Of a stretch of 64,000 nt of DNA, positions 21,083 to 36,000 are shown in pieces. The notes under the pieces are model-generated. The model was given only the letters and a program-made list of their open reading frames with translations. It made no database searches and was not told the DNA's origin. A program made the translations under genes and the position numbers. The DNA comes from Chrysopilus asiliformis (Eukaryota; Arthropoda; Insecta; Diptera; Rhagionidae), in the NCBI GenBank assembly GCA_964034945.1, contig OZ035960.1, positions 29,313,487 to 29,377,486 of the forward strand. The letters run 5' to 3'. How positions within the stretch are numbered: the stretch's first letter is position 1; each line of letters starts with the position of its first letter.

Positions 21083-24000
21083 ATGGATTATCCGACGGAA
21101 GAAGAAGAGTTCGAGATGATGTACCAGGATGAATTGGAGATGATGAATGAAGGTAGATATTTGCATTTTTTTAGTAACAAAATTCAAAGAGGCTACGGAA
21201 CTGTTTTTTATTTCAGCCGAAAATGATGTCCTCAATCCCGTAAACATCGTCCGGAAGCCGGACAGCCAACAGCCTTGTACATCTAAATCAGTTACGGAAA
21301 GTGTCCTGAACAGCCCGCAATTATCGCAGATTTCGTTTGGAAGTTCGGCCTCCGTTAATCGTCGCCTCTTCAATACCCCGTCAGGTCCAAAACGAATCTC
21401 GTCCACTCCGTACACTGGGAAAAATCAAATAAACCATAGACAACCCGATCCACTGGCAGAAATTCAAAATATCGGTGTTAACCGGAAGCGACGTTTGGAG
21501 GATTTATTCGGGGACATTCAAGACATTGAAATGGAAGAGGAAACTTACATTGATGTGGAAGCGAAGAAAATGAAAAGCGAAGAGCAACGAGATTTAGACT
21601 TGATTGAGAAAATAAATGAAGCCAGAAAAAAACTTCAGGAAGTCAATAATCCTCTGAAAAAGGATCACATCGAGAAATTGAATGCCCTTCACGCTTTCAA
21701 GAGAAGAAATCTATCTCATTCTGTTCCAAAGTACTGCGGGTTTTCGTTTACATTAAGATTTTCGTTTAATATTTCAAAATCTTTTTAGCTTTCCCTTCAT
21801 ACCAATCGTTCGATCTGATGCCGATCGACTCTATTGTAGGTTCCATTCAGAAGAATTTTATGAAAAAGTCGTTGGGGAAATTGAATGTAAAAAAGGATTC
21901 AATAATCTTTTAGGGGAGAACAAGGAGAGAGTTTGGAATGAAGCTAATGAGATTGTGAGTAGTTGTAATAGTTTTACAATATTTTGTATAAATTTACATA
22001 AAATTTCTTTTACTAAAGACTCTTAAACGCATGACGGCGGGCAACAACGAAGCTGCACCATTACCACAATCACAGGTAGAAGTAATCAACAGTTCTGTGG
22101 CAAATGAAAATTTGTGGGTGGAGAAATATAAACCAAGGAAATATATTGATTTGCTATCGGATGAATCGACAAATCGAACTTTACTGTATTGGCTAAGAAT
22201 GTGGGATAAAGTTGTCTTCAACAGGTAAAATTAATAAACAAAAAAATTAGTCCTGATTGATTTATTTTTGTTAAATTTTGTAGGGACTTTACTACAGCAA
22301 AACCAAATCCTGGTCAGCTAAACACTTTTAATAAGAGAACCGGTAGATTTGAATCAACAGGCGGCTGGAATCGACGATTCAAGCAAAATCTGGACACCGA
22401 ATGCGATGAACATGGGCGGCCAATGCAAAAAATCGCCCTACTGTGCGGCCCACCGGGTTTGGGAAAAACGACACTCGCACATACGATAGTCCGTCACGCT
22501 GGATATTCAATTCGTGAGATAAACGCTTCTGATGACCGGAGCCCGGAAGCATTTCGATTGGCGCTTGAAAATGGCACTCAAATGACTTCGGTTTTGAATC
22601 AAGATAAAAAACCGAATTGCATTATTTTGGGTATTGTGGAATTTTTGCTTCAAATTGTAGAATTTTTTCAATGTTTTATCTAAAATATTTCTTAATTTCC
22701 GATTTCAAAAAATATTTTTATAGACAAAAAGTATTTTAAATTTCATGTTTTTTTAAATTTTCAGATGAAATTGATGGGGCACCGCATCAATCGATTGAGT
22801 TTTTAATTAAATTTATTACCGGAACTTTATTATTAAAATCAACGAAAGGGAATAAGCCTCAAAGACATGTCCTAAAGCGGCCGATAATTTGTATTTGTAA
22901 TGATATGTACGTCCCAGCACTTAGACAGCTCCGACAGGTTGCCTTTGTTGTGAATTTCCCTCCGATTGAATCGGCCAGATTGGCTGAAAGGTATCTTATT
23001 TCACTTCAACAAAACTGATAAGTTGTTTTTTGAAAATTAAGATTACTTTCAGATTGTTGGAAATTGCAAAGCGAGAGGGTGTAAAAACCGATCTCAGCTC
23101 TTTATTAGCTTTAGCTGAAAAGTCTGGCAATGATATTCGATCTTGTATTTCAATGATGCAGTTTTTCAAGTAAATGAAAGATTTTAATTGTTACAGATTA
23201 GAAGAAAATTTACTACTTTTACATTTCAGTGCAATGAAAAAGCCATTAACACTAGTGGAAGTTTTAAAAAGTAATTTGGGGCAAAAAGATCGACATCGGG
23301 GACTGTTTGGTGTGTGGAGTGCAATATTTCAAGTAATTTTGTTTCTTGTTTTACACAATTTCAATGACACTCATATTTTTTTTTCAAGATTCAAAGGCCT
23401 AGAAGGAGAATAACCGAACAGAAAGATGATAATACCGGACCAATGGTGACGTTAACCGATATGTCGCAAAATACTCGTGCTCAGCACATTTTAGAAGTGG
23501 TTCATATGGGCGGCGATTACGAAAGGTATTTTGTGTAATTTTTTTCAAAATTGTCTAAACTGAGGTTTCCAAGAGGAACTCCATGAAAGACATCTCGCTA
23601 ATTTTCACGATTTTGAACCAGTTCCCTTTTCCCTCGTTACGATTCTTAAAACACCAATTGCTTATCCACCACCCATAACTATTCAATGAGATTTAAGACC
23701 ACAACCAAAAACTACTGGACTATTAAAATTCTGGGGAACCAAAAACAAAACCAAATTTCTGAAATTTTAGAAACCAAAACCAGAACTAAATTTTGAAATT
23801 TAAAAAGCTAACCCCATGACTCCATTGGACTTTTAAAAATCATGAATTCTCCATTAGACTTTTTCGTGATTGGATTTAAATCCAATCTGGAAAAATGTCT
23901 AATGGAGTCCATAGTAGAGATGTAAAAAAACCGGTTAAACCGGTTACCCGGTGGTTTTGCTTCGGTTACCCGGTTTTTTCGGTATTTTTTTTTTGTTATA

Positions 24001-27000
24001 CCCGGTGTTTTTTTTAAATCCAAAAACCGTTCAAAAAAACCGATCATTTTTTTTTGTACGGAAAAATAATTTTAAACCAACTTTCGTGTAACTGGTTTGT
24101 TAGAAACACTTCTTTTTAGGCACTCTAGACCAAATACAAGATTGTATGTACCATTTATGGCCTCTTAATGGATTATATCTGTGGCAACAAGTCATAGGGG
24201 CCTAAGTCTGTTTTTAGGCTAAGCCAAATTGCTCTGTCTATTAAAGTAAATACAGATCTTTTTATCTTGATCTCAAAATCGACTTAGGCTCCTATGACTT
24301 GTTGCCACAGATATGGCACTTCACGTCTTTTGTCTGTATTATAGTGTATTTGTTGTGTCTAAGACCTAACCTACCCAATATGAGCAAAACGGTTTTTCGG
24401 TGTTTTTATAACCGGTTTTTTTGGACCCGGTTCAACCGGCCCGGTTTAAACCGAAGTCTTAAAAACCGGTTTAACCGCAAACCGGGTTTTTTTTTCAAAA
24501 AATTGACATCCCTAGTCCATAGGTAAGACCAAAAGCAGAAATTTAATTCATTTTTCGAGGCTTAACGGCCTTATTATTTATTGCCTGTTTCAAAAATTAA
24601 AAAGCATAGTGTTTTGATTTGATTTGAATCTCTGAAAAAAAAAACTAAAGAACAAAACCGAAAACTAGAGAGAAAAAATACCCGGTTCGAAGCTCTGAAC
24701 ACAACACGTAAAAACTTTCAATTAAATTTTCAATAATGGGTTTTTTCTTTTTTCAGATTAATGCAAGGAGTTTATGAGAATTATTTATCGCAAAAAATGC
24801 CCGATCCTAACTTATATGGTGTCGTTGAGGCGACAGAATGGTTTTGTTTTTCTGATCAAGTTCAAAGTAAGATTCACCATTTGCAAAATTATGAAATTTA
24901 TCCGTACCTTCAATTTGGATTTGTCACTTGGCATTTACTTTTTGGTAGCCTGGCGTGGCCAAAAATTACATTCCCGAATAAAAATTTTGAGGTAAGTTTT
25001 TTTTTATTTTTTTCTTCAATTTTGGTATTCGAACAGGAAACTTAGCTTAATCCACCTAGCGTGGGATGATACTTTTCTTACATTATTAAGAAAAATCCAG
25101 TATTATACAAAAATTTGTTTTTCACAATAATTCTAGGTTATTTGAGGCGTTTGGAACGAAATGGGTCTAACCCACAAAATCGAGATTCTGGGGTTTCTGA
25201 TTTTTATACTGCAATTCAGTGTAATTTTTTTGGGAAAAAATCGGTGCACATGATAATCACCCACGGCATACAGACAACCAAGGTATGCTGTAAACTCAAA
25301 TCTGACATTTCGTTGCTACGTCACTTGTGCCGATTAGTTCGTCAAGTGCAGAAGGAATTTTGTATTCTGGATTGTTTTTTTTTAAATTTGTGCGATTTAA
25401 ATTAAATATTTGTGAGTTTGTGAATTAAATGCGTTAAATAGTGATCAATAAACATAAAAAAATATTAAAAAAAGTCGGCACAAATGACGTCACGCCTGGC
25501 TGCCAAAAGTTTACAGCATACCTTGGTTGTCTCTATGCCGTGGTTGAAACCTGTCGTTTAGTTTTGTTGATGAAACCGGTTTATGAATCCAGATGAAGCG
25601 AACTGTGTGCACACGGCAGAAAAATGAGGAAAGACGTGCCGCCTCAAAGTGAATCCCAATGTAAACACAATCTTTGCCACTTTAGATGCTGTTACGGATG
25701 TTCGATCCCTGTTCGATCCCAAGCATATGGAAAAGATTCTTGTAATTTTCGCAAAACTGGATCCTGGAAAAAATGATTAGAATATTATATAACGTCGCTT
25801 GAATTCTGATTTCAGCCATATGTATACGTTTTCTCAGGTTCATGGCTGACATGAGAATTCAAGCGACGATAACTTTTCCATACATTAAAATTCAATTGGA
25901 ATTTTTAAAAGTCGCTTTCTTGTTTGTTTTGAAGTAAAGACTTTTAATTTTGAAAGTCATGACTTTTAAACTTTGCTTTGACTATGCAGAACAATTGAAC
26001 AACATTTTGTATTCCAAATCAGTTATTATTTTCTGGTAGAAATCGATTTTCCAAATTTTTATCACATACACACACACACACGGTTAGCTTTTAGATCGTT
26101 CAACCGATTCGGATGTTGCATCTCTGGTTGAAGATATATGATTTTAGATAGTTTTTCCATACATTCATATCCAATTAGTATTACTTGAAAACACAAGCAA
26201 GTAAATTACACAACTTCTATGGGAATCTCTAGTAAAATTTCATTTTAATTTCTCATGTAGGGTATTTTACGATAAAATTCTTGTTATTATTGTTTTCAAT
26301 AGGCTTTTGTCTGTCTGTTCGCTTAAAACTCGAGAACCGCTGAACCGATTTAAATGAAAGTTCCAGCGGAGTTTACTGGCATCAGGGAGTGGGTTTTAGA
26401 CCATAGGTTAAAGATTGTTTGTATTGATCTCATTAAGAAATCAGAGTTTTCTCATGATTATCCAATTTTCCGATTTCTTGAAACGATACGGTCAAAGAAT
26501 TCTGAAATGTGTATGTTCAAGGGGATCGCAGAGCGTTCAGGGGCGAAGCCCCTAGTTTACTAATATCCGACAACAGTAAATCGTTTAAAGTTTTATTTAT
26601 GTTTAAAATTTTCTTCAAAAAGAATGCCTTTTTTATAAGAAATTGAATTATTTTTAATTAAAAATGTCATTGATTCTATAAAATAAATTAATAGCCACAG
26701 ATTAATAATTCATCTCATCTATGTAAAAAATAATAACAAATGCGTACCTACTCATCACATAAGCTATGTGTTCAGAAATTCGAATCAAACAAACCTGGAC
26801 ACCAAAATATTCACATAGCCATCTGTACAGCTTAATGGATTCTTCACTTGATTATTTCTTTCCGTTCTGGGAATTATAAGCGGCGCAAATTATGTTTAAA
26901 CTGTCACAAAACACATCCTTAACGAAAGCTTTTCGCAGGACGCTCCTCGTTTTATACAAATTATATCCGAGAAGGGAAAACAAACAAAAACAAAACACAA

Positions 27001-30000
27001 ATATGTAGCTCAAAAGAGGCCCGGAGTGCATTTATGCGAAGGATATGAAAATGAAGGCGATTTCACCTTAATGGGCGCTGAAAGGGATTAACAGGAGTTC
27101 GTGGATATGTGAAAAAAAAAATAGAATGGGAGTTTCGAAAAAGGGCATTGGAGACCATCCTGAGGCAATTCGTTTTACGGTGTATAATAAAGAATGAAAA
27201 TCATGTGAATCATAAATGGTGTTTATGTAAAATCGTGAGAGTGCATGGTACTGGCTACTATACTTAAGAGTAGTAGCTGAAGGTGATCCGGAGAAAGCCA
27301 AGATGTGATATAAAGAAGGATTTAATAACAAAATATTTATCATGAGTTAGCGAACTGTATCGCAATATCATGTTAATCTTTTCCTTTTGCTTCGCTTCGC
27401 TCTATTGCTCTATCGCTCTGCCCCAAACCCCCCACACCTGCATACCATGAGCTCAGCTGTTATACGATAATAAATAGTAGACCACTTCCTTGTTAAATGA
27501 GTCCTTTTTCGTCGCTATAAAAAATATTTCATGAAGAGTTAATTGAAATCGTTTATGTACACTTTCATGTTATGTGTTTAGCTCTCGACGAGCCATCGCC
27601 TATTCATTCATCCTTTTGAGTGGAACTCTCCTGTTTAATAGGTTTTAGAAAATGAAATTTTGTTATGGATAAATGAGGTTCAGTCTCATTATTTTTATTC
27701 ATTTTTAGCTCGGCATAGGCGGGGGGAGTCAGGTGGATGACAACTTTTTTCATTTATTGTATGCCTCAATTGCATTTCTCGAGTAATATGGTCACATTGC
27801 GAGCTGACTGCTTTTATACTTTTTATACTGTTAGCAATGCAATACGAAGCCAATTAATTATTACTTATGAGGCTTTTATATCGTTATATAGTTAAAAGCT
27901 TGGTTGGGTGATTTTTTTTCCTTTGAATTTTTTGTAATCGCAAAAGTGGAAAATGTTTATCTCTAAAGTATAAATGAGGTCAAAAATAGAATTTTATTAA
28001 AGTTTATATAAAGTAACTAACCACATATTTGAATGGAATTTTTAATTAATCTAGTTATTCAAAAGGAATGTGGCTTGCTTTAAATTAACAATGGAAAAGT
28101 TTATACATGTCACACTTACACGGTTTTTTACACGGATTTTTAATACAGTGGCCCTGCTTAATAGCGCGATTCATTTGCCGATAATATGCTAATTTTAATA
28201 TACAGGGAAAGCTCCTCTAAGCGGACACTCATGGGACCAAGCTTTTCGTATGGTTATGGGAGGTGTCCGCTTAACAGAAGGGCGAGAAAATTAATTTTAT
28301 TTTTAAGATATTTATTTACAATTTAGATTTTAGAGTATAAATGTATCTGGATCAGTAACACAGGTCGACAAAGAACGATGCACGATTTTGCCCCCCTAAA
28401 CTAACTTTTGAATCAGTGTAAGTTTTCACTTTGGTTGAGTACTTTTTGGAAAGGGCGCAGTCTCTAGTTTCATCCATATATGGCGTCAAGAGCCACAGGA
28501 TTGCAGGGGGATGTTGAGGGGTTAACGAACTTTCTCTTGATTTTTCACAGAACGCATGCATGAATTCACGAGAAAGTTCGTTAACCCCTCACCATCCCTC
28601 TGCAATCCTGTGGCGCTTGATGCCATATATGGATGAAACTAGAAACGGTGCCCTTTCCAATTTTTGGGAGGGGGCAGTTATTTTATGGGTAAAGTGACCC
28701 TAGTATTTTGGGGCCAATATGGGACAAGATGAGCAACAAATTTTTAGATTAAAAGCAAGGAAAAATAGGAGCGGTCCGATTGGGTTTTGGTGTATGAACC
28801 GGTTGTGCAAAATCATATTCTAAACAGCTTTTACCTTAATAAATTTTTCAATACGACTCACCGTGTTCGAGAAAATAAAAAAAGTATACAATTTGTATGG
28901 GGGAGGGTAGAAGAAGTGGTCTAATTGGATTTTGATGTACATATAAGTTATGTAAAATTATATTCCAAACGCATTTTATCTTTATAAATTTTTCGATACA
29001 ATGCACAGTTTTCTAGAAAACAGGAAAAAGTATTCCATTTGTTTGGGAGAGGGGGGAGCAGTGGTCCCATTGGATTTTGCTGTATGGATGAGTTATGTAA
29101 AATTTTATTCCAAACAGATTTTACCTTGATACATTTTTGAATATGACTCACCGTTTTCGAGAAAAATGCAAAAAAACTGTTTCGTTTGTATGAGGGAGGG
29201 GGGAATAAATAGTCCTATTTTGCCCGTTCAGGAACTTAGCTTAGCCATTTACGAGAAACGTAACTATACAAAAATTCAAGTCTCTAGATCAGGCCTGGGC
29301 ACCATGTATGTAGTGATTTACTATTACTCAAAGAAATTTTATGTTTCTTCATATACTATAACACAAAATGAGAAAACGCATCTTTTTCATTTTTTACGCT
29401 CTTTCGCTTTTGTTGGAGATGTTTAGGAACAGTGGACTACACAATTTATCATGATGCGATTACAAAAAAATAATATGTTCCGTTGTGCAAAAAAACTTGT
29501 GGGGACATATTTCCGGTTCTGTACTTCGTAAAAACATGCGCTAAATTGCATTATGTTACCTGATAGGACAGCTGTTGTAATGGCGTTCTAGATTGAATTT
29601 TTTATTCGACATGTAATTGGAAACTAGACATTGACGGGTATCATTATTCGTGATTATTAAACATTTGTTTTCCCAATCACACGACATAGTATTTGAATTT
29701 GAATATGAGCGCTTCATAATGGAAAAAGAAAACTAAAAAAATCAAATTTCTGAAAAAATTTCGTACGTCAGTTTACTTTAGGAAGCAATTAGGGTTTTGG
29801 GGAGTAAATGTATACATCCGCACGCATCAACAACAGAAATTATACTGAATGGCTGTCGTAGGCTCGCTCCATCGATTGTTAGTGAATCGTTTGATTTCGG
29901 CTGCCGAAGTGGCCGTCGTCAACCAACACGTATCATTGCGTTGGAGAGTCGAGTAAAAATGTTCATACATTGTTTGTATTCTCGTAAAATTTGAATAAAA

Positions 30001-33000
30001 ATGTTATCGTTGTGAGGAGCCAGACGAGCCAAGGAGTGCCCAGGCTTGCTCTAGATCAATCCTTTCGAAAGATATGGTGTTCACGGACGGACGGACGGAC
30101 GGACGGACGGACGGACAAACAGACGGACGGACATGCGGAAATCAAAATCTTTTGTCAACCATAACACCCTGGTGTAGTTCATTTTTGTGTCCGATGATTG
30201 GTTCGTTGCGTTACAAATGGTATACTATATCTAAAATTCTTCTATATCACATATAGAGCAGGGGCCATCAAAGTAACTGTCGCTACCTTTACAATCAAAA
30301 TTTATAACCACTAGAAAAAAAAATACAGTTCAATGAAACACAATCTTCCACGGCAATGGCTTGACACGAACTGATTTAAAATGAAATGCGTCATGCTAAT
30401 AATACACCGATTCCAACTCAAAGCACGATTCGTTTTATTCCTGCGATCCAAAGCTGCACACACAAGCATTACAGCACACAATAAAAGGTCGATTATAGTG
30501 GCTACGCTGTTAAAGCCAATCTGTGTGATGAGCCAGCCGAGCCACTAGCTGATGATGCCTGATATCTATATATATAAAAATGGATGTTTGTTGGTTTGTC
30601 TGTTTGTTGGTTTGTCTGTCCGTTTGAGATTACAAAACTTAAAAACTACTGGACCGATTTTGACGCGGTTTTTTGCAAAATGATCTGCGTTGCCAGGAGC
30701 AGGTTTTTAGCTATGTTAGATTTTAAAAATCGAAACCGAAGGTCCTGTAAGGATAATGCAAATATCCTTTTTCTCATTTTTCTCCGGAAAAATTGCCATT
30801 ATGGGGTTTTTGGGGTCGCTGATCACGAATCCGGTATTAGATTTTCAAAATTCGAAGCGGAAGGTCCCGTAAGGATAATGAAAATATCCTTTTTCCCATT
30901 TTTCCCCGGAAAAATTGGCATTATGGGGTTTTTGGGGTCGCTGATCACGAATCCGGTATTATATTTTCAAAATTCGAAACGGAAGGTCCTGAAAGGATAA
31001 CGCAAATATCCTTTTTCTCATTTTTTCCCCGGAAAAATTGGCATTATGTTTGGGATCGCTGATCACGAATCCGATATTAGATTTTCAAAATTCGAAACGG
31101 AAGGTCCTGTAAGAATAACTCACATATCCTTTTTCCCATTTTTCCCCGGAAAAATTGGCATTATAGGGTTTTTGGGGTCACTGATCACGAATCCGGTATT
31201 AGATTTGCAAAACTGTCGCGGAAGTTCCTGAAAGGATAACGCAAATATCCTTTTTCCCATTATTCCCCGGAAAAATTGGCATTATGTTTGGATCGCTGAT
31301 CACGAATCCGGTATTAGATTTTCAAAATTCGAAACGGAAGGTCCTGTAAGGATAATGAAAACATCCTTTTTCCCATTTTTCCACGGAAAAATTGGCACTA
31401 TGGGGTTTTTGGGGTCGCTGATCACGAATCCGGTGTTGGAATTTCAAAATTCTAACCGAAAAGTCCTGCAAGGTTAACGCAAATGTCCTTTTTCCAATTT
31501 TTCTTGAAACGATTGCCACTAAGGGGTTTTCGAGTTCGCTGCTAAACGGAAGGTCCTGTAAGGATAACGGAAATGTCCTTTTTCCAATTTTTCTCGCAAA
31601 AACAGTCTTTGGGAGGTTTTTAGAGTTGCTTATCACGAATCTGGAGTTGGAATTTCAAAATTCGAAACGGAAGGTCCTGTAAGGACAACATTTTTTCCCA
31701 AAACTTTTTAAGTTATTTATGGTTTTTTGGCATTCTAAAATTTATACAAAAAACTTTTAGCTGCCAACGAAGGGTCTGCTAGTAGAGTATAAAAATCATT
31801 AATTAACTTAATTTTTTGCGTTTTGTACGTCATGGCAACGGAAATTGTAAATAAAAATAACATTTTAGATGGCTACGCAGCATGCCACATTTTTTTTTAA
31901 ATAATGCATCTTTTGTGGAAAATTGTTGAAAAAATGTGCTGCAGGCGAAAAAATGTAGTTTGGAGCAAACTCCAGCCAAAATAGACTACTTTTTGCATAT
32001 CCAGATCGTTTTTTTTCTAGCGTTAAAAATTTTTTTTACACTAATTTAAGAAATCCGGAACAAAAAATTAGTTTCCGGGACAACAAGCCTAAATCCGGGG
32101 CTATTCCGGGCCGTGTCGTCATCCTATTTATGGAAAAATATAATAATACAATGGGCTGTTTTAATTTAACGTACATTTTAATTTAAAAAAAAAACAATTA
32201 AATTTAAAACAAAAAAAAATTAACAGGTAACATAAATTCACTGTGCTTTGAAAGAACCACTGATGGTCGTTTGCTCCAATGAAACTTAGCAAATTCAGCT
32301 CAACTTAAATTATTTAAGTTTCAAAACGATTTAAGGAGGCTAAGCACAACTTCTATTTGTTGGCGCAAAATATAATATTGAATAGTTGGCGCAAACGGGC
32401 CTGAAATACAGCTTGTTAATGCGATAGTTCTTTGCCAATTATCTTTATCTCGTTAAGAAAGGAATATTTGTGATTCCTTTGCGAAATACAATAAATTGCT
32501 GTAATTTATTAAGTCTTGATGAGTTTTTGCAACTTATTTAATTGTAGTTTGAATTTTACTTATAAAATTTTTGAATTTTTTTTTTGAATGTGGGTTAACC
32601 TTTATTCAAGAAATAAAGAAACCAATAGTTTTTTCCAAAATCTTGCGGACACCCATGGTATATGTTAAGATTTTTTTTAAAAAAAAAAGAGAAAATAGCG
32701 AAATATGGAATTTTTCAATGTTTACATTATTAGTCATGCTTATTATTTTTCATTTTCCTGCAAAATTGGATCTTCTGTGTACATTTGCGGTGAATGAAAA
32801 GAACATAAAACAGAAAAGCAAAGCGAATAAACGAATAGTTGCTAAGGCGAATAAAGAAATCTTTTTATGTTATCGCACTAAAGGGTAATGAACATTGCAT
32901 AATTTATGTTTCATTAAGCGGTAAAAGTTTGCAATGAAAGCTAAAGAAGTATTTATCATTAGAAAAACTGAATTTAAGAAAAATCTTATAAAGGGTGATA

Positions 33001-36000
33001 CACCAGATGCTTCTTATTTGTAAAGAGGAACTACAGTTTTACACAGTTAGAAATATTAGTTTTTTCGAAGTACTTTTAATGATATTTTTTCATATTTGCG
33101 AAAAGAAATTCTGGCGGTACTCAGCTTGTGACCTTGCGCTAGATCTGAGGGAGAGTTCCCTTAGAGGTTTAAGAGATAATAACAACCGATGGAGTTACTG
33201 TTATAGGGTGGGGTCCTTTGAGCAGACCAGATCAATATGCCTTAAGAGGTTCTCAAAATAGCAGAAGAGGGGGTTCGTATGGAAGGAGGCTTGATTTAAA
33301 TATGCGTAAATTTCCCTTGGTGGCGATTTGTGTAATGCGGAAATCCAAATCAAAATTGTTTTAACGGCTCGATAAGGAGTAGATGGGGAGGGCAAATAAG
33401 CAAAGAAACTTTAGGATAGTCTAGTACCCACCACTTGATATTAAAAAAAACTCCATAAAGTTTGAACCAAATAGGTCCAGTGGCTCTCAATTTATAATAG
33501 AACATACATTTTAAAAGCCAAATTTACAGCTATTAGAGCTAAATAATTCGATTTAGTGGCAATGAAATTTTTTCGTAAAATCCCCCATAACAATTTTTTT
33601 TAACAAATTGTATTTTTCAGTTTAATCAAAAAGTAACAACTCAAAAAATGATTTTTCAATCTCTACGTCGTGGAATAGCATCGGACGTTGTTGGAATTGG
33701 CCATGGACGAATTATCCTTTTGGACACGATCACACTCTTAAAACGAATACTTTCACCAAATTTACGATCAGTCTCACTACAACTGTTGTCTCCGAAGTAA
33801 GTTTTTTTTAACTTTATTTTTTTTTAAAAACTGTTAATGTGAAAGAATGTAATTTTTTTTTAGAGAACGATATGATTTGAAGCATTCTGTTGAAGTGATG
33901 GCAGACTTCGGTTTATCATTTACACAAACAAAAAGTGTAGATGGAACTTATCAATATCAAATAGAACCAGATATTGATTTTTTGTGCCACTTTCCAGGTA
34001 AATATTGAAAATCAAAATTTAAAATATCGAAAACTATAAAAAACTTGACAGAAAAACATTTTCTACATTTTCTATCACTACGGTAAAATCCTTGAGTGGG
34101 GATAGCGAATTACTACCGGGTTTCTACTGGGTAATTTCACATCAAATGGACCAAATTTTGAGATCGCTCGCGCTCGACCCCCGCCAAATGGAATGAAAAG
34201 CTACGGTCTTCCAATATCATAAATATACACTCTAATCCCGAAGTGAATTGCAGTGTCCATGACTATTCAATTTGTTTCAAAAAAGATCACTGGTTCCATC
34301 AGCCTATCTAGGTGTATAATTTCACAACAAATTGATCTTTTACAACCCCTTGAATGAGATCTTTGAATCCTGGGTAGAACCAAATTGAAAGATGCACTGA
34401 TTGAAAAGTAAACCCGGGGGTTCGAAAACGGCAATTCTTGCATCGTTTTTTATGAAGAACTCTTCATATCTGAAAAACTAGAGCCGACCCAGCCAGACTA
34501 AATTTCATGACCAAAAATTATGCTCACCTTGCATATCTCAAAAACTACAGCCTATTCCGCCAACCTATTAGCAGGTTTGGATTCAGGGATGCCAGAAATA
34601 ACAATAATATTAAGTATCCCTAAAAAATAGTCTACCACCCAAATAGTCTACCGCATGCAAATCATGTACACTTTTGGGATATTTTTTCCCACTATAGCAA
34701 GGCCTGTTGGAAAATTAAATAAGGTGATTTTTGTAGTAAGATACTTTTTATAAAAAATAGCAGACCCTACATTGCCAGCTTAAAGTTTTTTGTATAAATT
34801 TTAGAATGCCAAAAAACCATAAATACCTTAAAAACTTTTGGGAAAAACGTTATCTTACAGGACCTTATGTTTCGCATTTTGAAATTCCAACACCGGATTC
34901 GTGATCAGCGACCCCAAAAACCCCATAATGCCAATTTTTCCGGGGAAAATGTGAAAAAGGATATTTGCGTTATCCTTACAGGACCTTCTGTTTCGAATTT
35001 TGAAAATCTAATACCGGATTCGTGATTAGCGACTCCATAATGCCAATTTTTCCGGGGAAAAATCGGAAAAAGGATATTTTCGTTATCCTTACAGGACCTT
35101 CTGTTTCAAATTTTGAAAATCTAACATAGCTAGAAACCTGCTCCTGGCAACGCAGATCATTTTGCGAAAAACCGCGTAAAAATCGGTCCAGTAGTTTTTG
35201 AGTTTTGTAATCTCAAACAGACAGACCAACCAACCAATAAACTTCCATTTATATATATATATATAGATTAGGGAAGAACGAAATCAAAAATGATACAGTT
35301 TGAGATTTTTGCCTGCAAAAATAGGCAAAAATCGGTAAAAATTAAAAGACTACTGAAAAACGCGTAGTTTCGGAGAAACGGGCGATTTCCATACAGTTGC
35401 CGTTTTGGTTACTTCCGGATACCAAATTTCTACTAAAAGTTGATAGGATTGTTCATAGTTCTAGCTGAAGTAGTTTTTTTGAAGTGCATAGCTCTAGCTG
35501 AAGTAGTTTTTGAAAAAACTTGTAAACAGATTAACAGACTAACAGACAGAAATCAGGCTCCAATGGACTCGGGAGTGCTCGGGAAATGTTTTTATGCAAA
35601 ATATAATCCTACTTTATGATACTACGTATAAGAAAGCAAAAATTAATAACAAAATTCTCTTCAATATTAGGCTATCCAACGGTGACATTGAGTTATTTTG
35701 GAAAACAATTGATTGCTCGAGAAGTAGAACTAGAACAAATGCGTAGAGCTGCACCTAAGGTTTCAACGAATAAGATGCAAAACACAAATAAAAATCCACT
35801 CAAGAAAAAAATCGATAACACCTTGCCAAAGAATCTTCCAAATCACTTACAGACTCTGAAACCGAAAATTATTAGGCACGCAAACATGAAGGAAACTGTA
35901 AGTATTTTTTTTTTTAAGTTTACAAACTTCTTATTATTATGTTTTTTCCATAAATCCATAAGGCCCCCTCAATTGAGATTTTCAAATACAAAACTATCAT

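Larger units (their letters stand above)
24992..33620 (+). other. CTF18 intron 10 (8.6 kb), transposon-filled
   Basis: Donor GTAAGTTTTT follows exon 10 and acceptor TATTTTTCAG precedes exon 11; the reading phase is 0 on both sides. Contents include an inverted-repeat MITE, a Helitron-like 3' end, a foldback element, family R copies and a Helitron with a 120-bp minisatellite, all listed separately. Segments 26566-28140, 29301-30060 and 31783-33620 show no gene or clear repeat. Confidence 0.85.

Noticed and set aside
21147..21788. Start of CTF18 at the ATG at 21147
   Set aside because: This ATG lies inside the first intron. The upstream ATG at 21083 joins by a GT-AG intron to the same frame and gives an acidic N-terminus.
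30584..31636. Open frames of 61-138 codons on both strands
   Set aside because: They come from the 120-bp minisatellite, whose unit lacks stops in some frames.
30738..31690. Possible CRISPR-like array
   Set aside because: The units are contiguous 120-bp tandem repeats without unique spacers, in a eukaryotic intron.
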